The position numbers and the translations under genes were made by a program. Below the pieces are notes generated by a model. The model was given only the letters and a program-made list of their open reading frames with translations. It did not search any database and had not been told where the DNA came from. From positions 1 through 57,370 of the forward strand of contig CAIXZH010000036.1 in NCBI GenBank assembly GCA_903923905.1: DNA of 57,370 nucleotides. Direction: 5' to 3'. This document shows, one piece after another, positions 35,734 through 43,833 of this stretch. Every line of letters starts with the position of its first letter. The stretch's first letter is position 1. Source of the DNA: an uncultured Bacteroidia bacterium (GTDB lineage Bacteria; Bacteroidota; Bacteroidia; Bacteroidales; Prolixibacteraceae).

Positions 35734-37080
35734 ATGAAGAATATTTCATTAGATCTTGAAAAAATCTACAATTTCATCCCTTCCGAAGAGATTGTAGCTT
35801 ACAAAAAAGCTTCAGAGCAGCAGAATATTGCACTCCGTGATAAAACCGGAAAAGGAAATGATTTCCTGGGGTGGGTTGACCTCCCCTCTTCCATTTCGGA
35901 ATCACTTTTAGAGGAAGTTGAGAAAGTATCGTTAAAACTCCAGTCAAAACATCTTGAGGTATTTGTGGTTATAGGAATCGGTGGTTCTTATTTGGGAAGT
36001 AAGGCCGTAATAGATGCCCTTTCCGACTCGTTTGCACAAATAAAAGGGAGTTTTGAAGCTCCGTTAGTCCTTTTTGCCGGGCAAAATATCAGCGAGGACT
36101 ACTTGTTTGAATTACGGGACTTGCTCGAAAATAAAGAGTGGGCATGTGCCATCATCTCCAAATCGGGAACCACAACTGAGCCGGCCCTGGCATTCAGATT
36201 GCTGAAACAAGACCTCGAAGACCGGTATGGAGTTGAAGAGGCACGCAAAAGGATCATTGCGATCACTGACAGTGAGCGCGGAGCCTTGAAAACACTGGCT
36301 AAGGAAGAGGGATATAAAACATTTGTGATTCCAGACAATATTGGTGGCCGCTATTCGGTATTAACTCCTGTTGGTCTCATTGCCATAGCTATAGCCGGAT
36401 TCGATATCCGTGAATTGGTTAACGGTGCAAAATCGATGGAAGTTGCCTGCGGAGCAGATGTACCTTTCGAAGAAAATATAGCAGCTCAATATGCTGCAGC
36501 AAGGAATGCGCTTTACAAAAGCGGGAAAAAGGTGGAAATTATGGTTAACTTTAACCCTAAGCTTCACTTCTTTGCCGAGTGGTGGAAACAGCTTTACGGC
36601 GAAAGCGAAGGTAAAGAGCTTAAAGGGATCTTCCCTGCAAGTGTCGATTTTTCGAGCGACCTCCACTCCATGGGGCAATATATTCAGGAAGGAGAACGCA
36701 TTCTGTTTGAAACCGTCTTATCCGTTGAAAACGTGAATAACGAAGTGCTGGTTCCGGAAGATAAGGCAGATCTGGATAAATTGAATTTTCTTGCAGGTAA
36801 AAGGGTCGACTATGTCAATAAAATGGCAGAATTGGGAACAAGTATCGCCCATGTCGACGGAGGTGTTCCCAATATTCGGATCAACATTCCGCAATTAAAC
36901 GAATATTATCTCGGACAATTGATCTATTTTTTCGAGATAGCCTGTGGAATAAGCGGTTATCTGCTTGGTGTGAACCCATTTGATCAACCCGGAGTAGAAG
37001 CATACAAAAAAAACATGTTTGCCCTGCTTGAAAAACCAGGCTTTGAAAATGAAACTGCGGCAATTAAAGCTCGGATTTAA
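35734..37080 (+). CDS. pgi: Glucose-6-phosphate isomerase
   Basis: 448 residues, the short bacterial form (about 450 against 550 in the enterobacterial type). Motifs: [54 protein letters not shown], the active-site region [17 protein letters not shown] and [18 protein letters not shown]. It interconverts glucose-6-phosphate and fructose-6-phosphate in glycolysis. Last gene of the operon, followed 34 bases later by the terminator hairpin. Confidence 0.96.
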   Translation: MKNISLDLEKIYNFIPSEEIVAYKKASEQQNIALRDKTGKGNDFLGWVDLPSSISESLLEEVEKVSLKLQSKHLEVFVVIGIGGSYLGSKAVIDALSDSFAQIKGSFEAPLVLFAGQNISEDYLFELRDLLENKEWACAIISKSGTTTEPALAFRLLKQDLEDRYGVEEARKRIIAITDSERGALKTLAKEEGYKTFVIPDNIGGRYSVLTPVGLIAIAIAGFDIRELVNGAKSMEVACGADVPFEENIAAQYAAARNALYKSGKKVEIMVNFNPKLHFFAEWWKQLYGESEGKELKGIFPASVDFSSDLHSMGQYIQEGERILFETVLSVENVNNEVLVPEDKADLDKLNFLAGKRVDYVNKMAELGTSIAHVDGGVPNIRINIPQLNEYYLGQLIYFFEIACGISGYLLGVNPFDQPGVEAYKKNMFALLEKPGFENETAAIKARI

Positions 37081-37114
37081 AAGAGGTATTTAAAATCTGC
37101 AAAATAACGCCTGG

Positions 37115-37165
37115 GCGCAAAGTGGTGATTTATTATAAATTACACTTTGCGCTTTCGTCTTTTTA
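37115..37165 (+). terminator. Terminator of the lysS-gpsA-pgi operon
   Basis: GCGCAAAGTG (37115-37124) pairs perfectly with CACTTTGCGC (37143-37152), followed by TTTCGTCTTTTT. Confidence 0.85.
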
Positions 37166-37260
37166 TAAACCTTTGATCAGGGGTCTCCCTAATCAGCAGG
37201 ATGCGGGTTTACCGATTTTTTGTATTTCTTTGCATTTAGTGCGAAACAATTTTTTTTGAG

Positions 37261-38148
37261 ATGAGGCATTTGATGATACCTTTGATATTTCTCTTTTTAG
37301 CCTCCTGTGGCTGGCATCTCCCTCAGGGCAATACATCGGGTTTGATTAAAAAGGAAGATTCGTTCGCGGATCCTGCAAAAATCTCACAGTTGAAGCTCAC
37401 GAACGCGCTGCAATATCACCAGACACTTGAACGTCTTGATCCTGTGGATTTAGCATCACTTGGTGCTGCCCGTACACTCATCAGCAATTGTGTTTCAGAT
37501 AGCCTTACCCGCGATTCGATGTTTGTTGATTTCAACGGCTTCCTGAATAACCTTGCCGCATCTTATCTCGAAAATAATGAAACAGTTGCAAATCAGCTCG
37601 TGAATTCTCCTTCGTCTGAAACCGTTAATACCTTAAAAACCTCGTTTGCGGCCAACGGACTGTTACTGTATTCCCAGGAAGGATTATTTTCCCTGGAACC
37701 TCAAACCAAATTTCTATTGCAACAATTCGGGAAAGATTTGTCGGGTCCCTATCGCGAATTCTTATCCATCAGGTGCCGGGAGCAGGAGTTTGGTTTTGAA
37801 AAGGTGGGAAAATTACTAATTCCAGCAGATTCATTAGCCTCACGAATATTAAACTGGGAAAATTTCATACAGCGGAATCCCGGCTTTATTTCAATCAGGA
37901 TCGCAAAGGAGAATTACGCGCATTACCTGAGTCTGTTTCTTGCCGGGGCAGACAATTCCAGGGCGTTTGATCCGGAAACCAACCATCTGAATGACAGCTT
38001 AAAAGTCACTTTCGAATCTTTCGTTGCGAAAAATCCTGAAAGTAGTAGTGGCCAGCTGGTAAAAGCATACCTTGAAATGCTAAAATCCAATGATTTCATT
38101 TATTGCGACAAAGTTGATTCCTTTTTGCTTGAAAAAGTTTATCATTGA
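37261..38148 (+). CDS. Hypothetical lipoprotein
   Basis: 295 residues, not recognised. Begins MRHLMIPLIFLFLASCG, a lipoprotein signal with lipobox LASC (Cys16), so it is probably anchored in the outer or inner membrane, facing the periplasm. The rest is helical and soluble with no cysteine- or glycine-rich motif. Its function is unknown. It lies between the pgi terminator and an unrelated membrane-protein gene with its own promoter, so it is probably transcribed alone. Confidence 0.7.
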   Translation: MRHLMIPLIFLFLASCGWHLPQGNTSGLIKKEDSFADPAKISQLKLTNALQYHQTLERLDPVDLASLGAARTLISNCVSDSLTRDSMFVDFNGFLNNLAASYLENNETVANQLVNSPSSETVNTLKTSFAANGLLLYSQEGLFSLEPQTKFLLQQFGKDLSGPYREFLSIRCREQEFGFEKVGKLLIPADSLASRILNWENFIQRNPGFISIRIAKENYAHYLSLFLAGADNSRAFDPETNHLNDSLKVTFESFVAKNPESSSGQLVKAYLEMLKSNDFIYCDKVDSFLLEKVYH

Positions 38149-38214
38149 GCGTTAATTGATGATAATGAAAATAAGAATAAAACTGCCTATCCCTTTCAGT
38201 CAAGTAAAAACATT

Positions 38215-38222
38215 TAACTTTG
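38215..38222 (+). promoter_or_regulatory. -7 element of the PH-domain membrane protein gene
   Basis: TAACTTTG, a TAnnTTTG match, 51 bases before the ATG at 38273. Confidence 0.4.
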
Positions 38223-38272
38223 CATTTGCCATCAGTAATGTATTAATATGTCTTCATTAAAAAAATGTCAAT

Positions 38273-39031
38273 ATGTTTACAATTGTCATTGTTAGTGCTT
38301 TTGTCGTTTTCTACTATTGGTTTATCTTTCGAATAAATTTTTACCCCTCCTTTGTTAGATTAAATTTATGGGCGGAAGATGAAAATATTGATACAGTTGG
38401 TTACCTCTGGTTCATAAAAAATGGGACATTAATTTGGTTCTTATTTGTATTTACTGGTTGGATGGTAAAGGAAATTTTTGAAATATCTGATGGATGGTAT
38501 GTTAGTTATTTTGTGATTACAACAATTTGTTTGGCTGTTATATTAACTATTGGAGGGAAACAATTTGCTTATCCCAAACCAGAAGATGTACCAATTGAGT
38601 TTCAGGTGGCTAATACAAGAAAGAACCCTTTTTTATCCGGAATTCTTGCTGCAATTATTCTAGTAGGCACTTTATTATTCACATATTTAGGCTATATGGA
38701 GTCTGCCGCAACATGTGATTCAAAAAATTTTGAAATACATGGTTTATGGGGTACAGCGGTACCAATATCTGAAATTTGCCGTGTAGATACTATTTCCTTG
38801 AATGACCTGGTACCAGTCACATTACGGGTTAATGGCATTTCGCTGATGTTTATAAAACGTGGCACATTTAAAATGAAAGATTTTGGAACGGTACAGTTAA
38901 ATTTAAATTACCGTAGTAATCCTGTTATCAAAATCGTTGACAATGCCAAACGATTTTATTTTGTAAATCGAAAAGATCCTAAAGAAACCCGAAGGTTGTT
39001 TTTCGATATACAGCGATACATAACTCGATAA
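38273..39031 (+). CDS. Membrane protein with C-terminal bacterial PH-like domain
   Basis: 252 residues. Four hydrophobic segments (about 1-18, 47-66, 79-96 and 121-141) followed by a beta-rich domain with FEIHGLWGTAVPISEICRVD, then NPVIKIVDNAKRFYFVNRKD and a final helix. This layout fits the bPH_5-type PH domains found after membrane helices in Bacteroidota; ligand and role are unknown. The coding sequence is visibly more AT-rich than its neighbours, which may mean recent acquisition. Confidence 0.6.
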   Translation: MFTIVIVSAFVVFYYWFIFRINFYPSFVRLNLWAEDENIDTVGYLWFIKNGTLIWFLFVFTGWMVKEIFEISDGWYVSYFVITTICLAVILTIGGKQFAYPKPEDVPIEFQVANTRKNPFLSGILAAIILVGTLLFTYLGYMESAATCDSKNFEIHGLWGTAVPISEICRVDTISLNDLVPVTLRVNGISLMFIKRGTFKMKDFGTVQLNLNYRSNPVIKIVDNAKRFYFVNRKDPKETRRLFFDIQRYITR

Positions 39032-39176
39032 ACATATCTTGAAATGCCCTATCTGGTTCTTTAAAGTGTGCTTGATCCATTATGATAAATAATGGGATCT
39101 ACACGAAGGATTTTCAAGAATATTTAATACGATTCAAACATGACCGAAAGGGATATGCAACACAATAAATATAGCA

Positions 39177-40100
39177 ATGACAGAACAAAAGCCCATAAAT
39201 CCCGAAAAAGGATCTCCAAAACTGATTCAAATAGTTGTAACGAAGAATTCGGAATTATTGAAATTCTTAATTGATCAGCTTAAAGGAAAAAGCCGGACAA
39301 CCGTAAAGGCACTGCTGGCACACCGTCAGGTTTCGGTTGAGAACCATACCATTACCCAGTTTGATTACCCTGTTCTGGCAGGACAACAGGTGACCATAAC
39401 GATGGGGAAAATTCCGGAGGAGATTAAGTACAAAGGACTTAGAATCCTTTTTGAAGACCCGTATCTCATTGTGATAGAGAAGGAGGCAGGAATGCTTTCC
39501 ATAGCCACTGCAAAAGAGAAGCTGCTTACCACCTACAGCATATTAAGCGGTCATGTGAAACGGGAGAATCCAAACAACCGTATTTTTGTGGTCCACCGTC
39601 TCGACCGTGACACTTCGGGTATCATGATGTTTGCCAAAAGTGAGGAGGTGCAGTCGGTCATGCAGCGGGCATGGCAGAATGCAGTTATTGAAAGAACTTA
39701 TGTAGCTGTTGTAGAAGGGGTAGTCGAAAATGACGAGGGGACCATCCACTCTTTTCTAAAGGAAAACAAGGCATTGGTTATGTATTCAACCAAAGTTCCG
39801 GGAGAAGGAGATGAGGCTATCACCCATTATAAAGTGCTGCGCAGGGGTGATGAGATCACCCTGGTGGAGGTCAAACTCGAAACCGGCCGGAAAAACCAGA
39901 TCCGGGTTCACATGAAGGAATTGGGACACCCTGTAGTCGGGGATAAAAAGTATGGGGCCAAGACTAATTTAATAGGCAGGACCTGTCTTCACGCAAGGGT
40001 ACTGGCGTTTATTCACCCCATCACCGGGACAGAGGTTCGTTACGAAACAGCGGTACCGGGCCGGTTTATGTCGGTGTTTGCCAGGCATGAGAAAATATAA
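39177..40100 (+). CDS. RluA-family pseudouridine synthase with S4 domain (RluD-like)
   Basis: 307 residues. N-terminal S4-like RNA-binding domain (LLKFLIDQLKGKSRTTVKAL, then HRQVSVENHTI), then the catalytic domain with VVHRLDRDTSGIMMFAK containing the essential Asp, RTYVAVVEGVV, ETGRKNQIRVHMKELGHPVV and CLHARVLAFIHPITG. It isomerises specific uridines, probably in 23S rRNA; the exact site is not readable. The second such enzyme in the window (8907-9599) lacks the S4 domain. Confidence 0.9.
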   Translation: MTEQKPINPEKGSPKLIQIVVTKNSELLKFLIDQLKGKSRTTVKALLAHRQVSVENHTITQFDYPVLAGQQVTITMGKIPEEIKYKGLRILFEDPYLIVIEKEAGMLSIATAKEKLLTTYSILSGHVKRENPNNRIFVVHRLDRDTSGIMMFAKSEEVQSVMQRAWQNAVIERTYVAVVEGVVENDEGTIHSFLKENKALVMYSTKVPGEGDEAITHYKVLRRGDEITLVEVKLETGRKNQIRVHMKELGHPVVGDKKYGAKTNLIGRTCLHARVLAFIHPITGTEVRYETAVPGRFMSVFARHEKI

Positions 40101-40131
40101 TTAGGTCATTACAAAAAGTCTTTCATTTTTG

Positions 40132-40139
40132 TACCTTTG
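40132..40139 (+). promoter_or_regulatory. -7 element of the toxin-antitoxin operon
   Basis: TACCTTTG, a TAnnTTTG match, 16 bases before the antitoxin ATG at 40156, so the leader is about 12 nt. Confidence 0.5.
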
Positions 40140-40155
40140 TAAAAAGATCGTCACG

Positions 40156-40365
40156 ATGACCACTGTAATTATCAATGAAAAAACTAAAAAAGGCCGAATC
40201 ATTCTCGATTTGATCCGGGAAATGAGTTGTGGTAAAATCATTACAGATAATCTAAATGATGAAAAAACACCGAATGATAAAACCAGAATGGCATTTCGCG
40301 ATGCAATTGAGGGAAAAACAATCCGGTGTGTTGATTTTAATGATTACCTTGAAAAAATAAGATAG
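40156..40365 (+). CDS. Antitoxin of a YafQ/RelE-type module
   Basis: 69 residues from the ATG at 40156; the frame extends 9 codons upstream into the promoter, which is not credible. Small protein beginning MTTVIINEKTKKGRIILDLI and ending in an acidic, amphipathic tail (RCVDFNDYLEKIR) suited to binding the toxin. The N-terminal strand suggests a ribbon-helix-helix or Phd/YefM-like DNA-binding antitoxin, but the family is not certain. It is assigned by its position, 2 bases before the toxin gene. Confidence 0.68.
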   Translation: MTTVIINEKTKKGRIILDLIREMSCGKIITDNLNDEKTPNDKTRMAFRDAIEGKTIRCVDFNDYLEKIR

Positions 40366-40367
40366 TT

Positions 40368-40643
40368 GTGTATTCCATAGAATTTACAAAACAATATCTT
40401 AGAGATTTAAAACTAGCCAGAAAACGTAACCTTGATGAGCAAAAGCTCAATCAATTAATCAAAATACTGATTTCAGGAGCAAAAGTGCCTCCGGAATATA
40501 AAGTCCATCACTTAACCGGCGAATTTTTCGGATTTAATGAATGTCACATTTCCCCTGACTGGTTATTAATATACTCCAGAAACAAAACTATTAAACTTAT
40601 CCTGCTTATTCGTACAGGAACACATTCTGATTTGTTTAAATAA
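40368..40643 (+). CDS. YafQ-family mRNA interferase toxin
   Basis: 91 residues starting at a GTG 2 bases after the antitoxin stop. YafQ/RelE fold signature: IEFTKQYLRDLKLARKR at the start, KVHHLTGEFFGFNECHISPD in the middle and LILLIRTGTHSDLFK at the end. The His of HISPDW and the C-terminal His-x-x-Leu-Phe fit the YafQ catalytic residues. It would cut mRNA on the ribosome when the antitoxin is degraded. The rare start and tight spacing suggest low, coupled toxin synthesis. Confidence 0.85.
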   Translation: MYSIEFTKQYLRDLKLARKRNLDEQKLNQLIKILISGAKVPPEYKVHHLTGEFFGFNECHISPDWLLIYSRNKTIKLILLIRTGTHSDLFK

Positions 40644-40657
40644 AATTTAAATATATA

Positions 40658-42913
40658 ATGAGATTGACCCAATATGCCCTTTCCCTGATTGCGATCCTCC
40701 TATTCACCGCCTTTAAACCGGCTCCGACAGAACGGTTGACCAATTATGTCAATCCGTTTATTGGAACCGACGAAGATGGACACACTTTCCCGGGAGCATT
40801 GGTTCCATTTGGGATGGTGCAGCTGAGCCCGGATAATGGAGAACACGGATACAACTGGTGCAGTGGCTATTACTATCCGAGCACAACCATCCGTGGATTT
40901 AGCCACACCCATTATAGCGGAACAGGTGCTGAAGATTTATGTGATATTTCTATATTCCCCGATATAAACAGGGAACCCACGCCCAAAACAATCACCAGCG
41001 AGTTTTCACATCAGAATGAGATCGCAAAACCAGGATTTTATTCTGTGTTTCTCAAAACCTCGAATATCAGGGCTGAGCTCACCGCAACCCAGCGTTGCGG
41101 ATTCCATCGGTATACCTTTCCTGAAAGTAAACGATCTGCGATCAAGCTTGATTTAGGGATTGGAAACGGCACAGAAGCAAATGTGGGACATAATGGTGAT
41201 TTACCTTTGGAGTGTTATTTCAAAAAAATTGATAATCATACGATTGTCGGTTTTCGGCGATCGATAGGTTTTGTGGGTGAACGGTGTGTTTACTTCGCTG
41301 CCCGGACAAACAAACCGATTGGGGCTATTACGATTTTTGCAGATAGTGTCAGGGTAAACTCAAAACAGGAGGCCAGGGCAGTAAGGATAAGCTCTACATT
41401 GTCATTTCCAGCGACAAAGGCCGGAGATCAGCTCCTGGTGAAGGTATCGATCAGTTCGGCCAATATCGACGGGGCATTGGCAGGATTGAAGGAGATCGAC
41501 GGCTGGGATTTTGATGCGGTCAAAAAAAGTGCCGGCGATGCATGGGAAGCAGAGCTGAACAAGGTCAAGGTGACCTCAACTGATCAGGCCTTCAAGGAGA
41601 CTTTTTATACCGCAGCCTATCACTGTTATTTTGCCCCTTTCCGGTTTGATGATGCCTTGGGAAGTTATACCGGGGCGGATAAAAAGGTCTATACCGGGAA
41701 AAATATCTATACCCTTAATTCGCTATGGGATACCTATCGTGCCGCTGCTCCGTTGTTTACCTTAACACAGACCAACCGGCAACCCTCGATCATTAATTCA
41801 TTTCTTGAATTTTACAAGCAACATGGCCTGCTTCCCTCGTGGGAGTTATACTTCGATGAGGCCAATGTGATGCCCGGATATCATGCTGTTCCAATCATTG
41901 CAGATGCCATTTTAAAGGGGATCAGGGGTTTTGATTATAACCTGGCTTATGAGGCGATGAAAAACACGGCCAATGAAGATATCCGCGAGTCTGATTTTTA
42001 TCGTCAATACGGGTTTGTTCCCGATGATCTTGATCCCAGACAGCGGGGCGTCACCAAGACGGTGGAGTATGCCTTTGATGACTGGTGTATAGCACAGGTT
42101 TCCAAATCCAGGAAAAATACTGCTGACTACAAGGAATTTATGAAAAGAAGCGGATACTGGGAAAACGTTTTTGACAGCTCAACAGGGTTTGTCAGGCCAA
42201 AGGATTCCAAAGGTCAATGGATGCTTCCCTTCAATCCCAAAGAATCAATCGGTTTTCAGGAGGGGAATTCATGGATTTACACCTGGTATGTCCCCCAGGA
42301 TTTATATGGGTTAATAAAGGTGATGGGTGGTCCCGGGAAATTTGCCCAAAAGCTTGATTCATTATACAATTCACCCTATGGTCGTAAAAGCGAATTAAAA
42401 AATAACGGTTACTACGGGTTATCCGAATTCTCAAACGAGCCAAGCCACCATGTCCCTTACCTCTATAGTTACGTGGGAAGACCCTGGCAAACAGCAGAAA
42501 AGGTGAATCATATCCTCACAAAATACTACAGCAACCAGCCAAACGGGTTGTGTGGCAACGACGATTGCGGACAGATGAGCGCCTGGTATGTGTTGAGTTC
42601 AATTGGCTTTTATCCGGTAAACCCGGCCAGCGGTGAGTACGTATTCGGATCTCCGCTTGCAGAGGAGTCAACGATCACAAACAGCAACGGAAAACATTTT
42701 GTCATAAAGGCCAGGGATCTGAACAAGAAAAATATATACATCCAAAAGGCAACGCTCAACGGGAATCCTTATACCCGTTCCTTTATCCGCCATTCAGATA
42801 TCCTGAAGGGTGGTGAGCTGGTTCTTTATATGGGTGATAAGCCTTCTGATATCTGGGGAATCAGGACAGAGGACCTGCCGGGAAGGCAAGAAAGTGAAAA
42901 AGTGAAAAAATGA
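40658..42913 (+). CDS. GH92 alpha-mannosidase
   Basis: 751 residues with a signal peptide (MRLTQYALSLIAILLFTAF). Family GH92 landmarks: YVNPFIGTDEDGHTFPGALV, PFGMVQLSPDN, YYPSTTIRGFSHTHYSGTGA, SLWDTYRAAAPLFTL, EGNSWIYTWYVPQD and GNDDCGQMSAWYVLSSIGFY. GH92 enzymes are calcium-dependent exo-alpha-mannosidases that trim alpha-mannosides such as N-glycan or fungal mannan chains. No SusC/D pair is adjacent. The 3' end lies in a GTGAAAA/ATGAAAA repeat that it shares with the start of the next gene (4-base overlap). Confidence 0.93.
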   Translation: MRLTQYALSLIAILLFTAFKPAPTERLTNYVNPFIGTDEDGHTFPGALVPFGMVQLSPDNGEHGYNWCSGYYYPSTTIRGFSHTHYSGTGAEDLCDISIFPDINREPTPKTITSEFSHQNEIAKPGFYSVFLKTSNIRAELTATQRCGFHRYTFPESKRSAIKLDLGIGNGTEANVGHNGDLPLECYFKKIDNHTIVGFRRSIGFVGERCVYFAARTNKPIGAITIFADSVRVNSKQEARAVRISSTLSFPATKAGDQLLVKVSISSANIDGALAGLKEIDGWDFDAVKKSAGDAWEAELNKVKVTSTDQAFKETFYTAAYHCYFAPFRFDDALGSYTGADKKVYTGKNIYTLNSLWDTYRAAAPLFTLTQTNRQPSIINSFLEFYKQHGLLPSWELYFDEANVMPGYHAVPIIADAILKGIRGFDYNLAYEAMKNTANEDIRESDFYRQYGFVPDDLDPRQRGVTKTVEYAFDDWCIAQVSKSRKNTADYKEFMKRSGYWENVFDSSTGFVRPKDSKGQWMLPFNPKESIGFQEGNSWIYTWYVPQDLYGLIKVMGGPGKFAQKLDSLYNSPYGRKSELKNNGYYGLSEFSNEPSHHVPYLYSYVGRPWQTAEKVNHILTKYYSNQPNGLCGNDDCGQMSAWYVLSSIGFYPVNPASGEYVFGSPLAEESTITNSNGKHFVIKARDLNKKNIYIQKATLNGNPYTRSFIRHSDILKGGELVLYMGDKPSDIWGIRTEDLPGRQESEKVKK

Positions 42914-42930
42914 AAAATGAAAAAATGAAG
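42893..42930 (+). repeat. GTGAAAAA/ATGAAAAA tandem repeat at a gene junction
   Basis: Five imperfect 7-8 base units of the type (A/G)TGAAAAA run through the last codons of the GH92 gene and the first codons of the WG-repeat gene. Length changes here would alter both. Confidence 0.7.
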
Positions 42931-43368
42931 ATATTTTTATTGATCAGTATATTAGCCTTCACAACGATTTGTCATGGACAGATTGTCCCGTTTTATTCAG
43001 CAACCAATGATAAATATGGTTATAAAGATGCCAGCGGTAAAGTGATCATTGCACCAAAATACGATTTGGCCTATTCCCCCGAGGAGGGAATGGCGGCCGT
43101 ACGGCTCAATGGGAAATATGGGTATGTAAATCAGTTTGGCAAAGAGATCATCTCGCCAAAGTATGATAATACCTGGAAGTTTATTGGCGGATACGCCGCA
43201 GTCAGATTGGGAGGCAAGTATGGTTTTATTGATCAGAACGGGAAGGAAGTGGTTCCGGTTATCTATGAAGATGCCAATAATTACCATGGAGCCTGTTGTT
43301 ATAAAGGGGTGGCTCATGTGAAACGAAACGGAAAATGGAAGATACTCCGGATTAATTCATGGCATTAA
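42910..43368 (+). CDS. WG-repeat protein, secreted
   Basis: 152 residues, or 147 from the second ATG at 42925, which gives the better signal peptide (MKIFLLISILAFTTICHG). The mature part consists of WG/KWG-type repeats: KYGYKDASGKVIIAPKYD, KYGYVNQFGKEIISPKYD, KYGFIDQNGKEVVPVIYE and a final degenerate unit. Such repeats form small beta modules of unknown binding role. It overlaps the GH92 gene by 4 bases (ATGA) and is likely co-expressed. Confidence 0.85.
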   Translation: MKNEKMKIFLLISILAFTTICHGQIVPFYSATNDKYGYKDASGKVIIAPKYDLAYSPEEGMAAVRLNGKYGYVNQFGKEIISPKYDNTWKFIGGYAAVRLGGKYGFIDQNGKEVVPVIYEDANNYHGACCYKGVAHVKRNGKWKILRINSWH

Positions 43369-43446
43369 TTCCGTATAAAGTTATATCAAAACATTTTGCC
43401 TTGTTCCTTGTTTTCTATTCAGTTAATTAATTTAAAACTTCTGAAA

Positions 43447-43650
43447 ATGAAAAAAAACATGGGTACCCTTGACAAATCGATCCGCATTATTGTTGCTGTG
43501 ATCATTGCATCCCTCTATTTTACCAAGGTAATAAGTGGAACACTCGCTATTGTTTTGCTGATTTTTGCAGCCGTCTTTATCGTTACAAGCTTTATCAGTT
43601 TCTGCCCCCTCTACCCTATTATTGGCTTAAATACCCGCAAAAAGGTATAA
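43447..43650 (+). CDS. DUF2892 small membrane protein
   Basis: 67 residues from the ATG at 43447 (the frame is open upstream to 43396 without support). Starts MKKNMGTLDKSIRIIVAVII and has two hydrophobic segments, then FISFCPLYPIIGLNTRKK. The GTLDRxIR start and CPLYPLLGInT ending are the DUF2892/YgaP-like inner-membrane signature. Function unknown; relatives are fused to rhodanese domains. Confidence 0.85.
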   Translation: MKKNMGTLDKSIRIIVAVIIASLYFTKVISGTLAIVLLIFAAVFIVTSFISFCPLYPIIGLNTRKKV

Positions 43651-43660
43651 AATGAAACAG

Positions 43661-43772
43661 GTGTCCAAAAACTCCTGAAGTTCCGGGTCCTCTCTCAGTT
43701 AAGCTCTGTAATACAATTACTTTCGTATATCACCTTTGAGCAGACACTGAAATCCTCAGAATTTTTGGACAC
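43661..43772. repeat. 112-base element with 11-base terminal inverted repeats
   Basis: GTGTCCAAAAA at 43661-43671 is the exact reverse complement of TTTTTGGACAC at 43762-43772. Partial pairing continues inside (ACTCCTGA with TCCTCAGA). A run of seven T follows. It may be a small non-autonomous mobile element or a long-loop terminator between two converging genes; no clear target duplication. Confidence 0.5.
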
Positions 43773-43833
43773 TTTTTTTCAATACTTACCTGCCATAAGT
43801 GACCATAAAATCCCTGCAAAAGGTTAAACCGAA

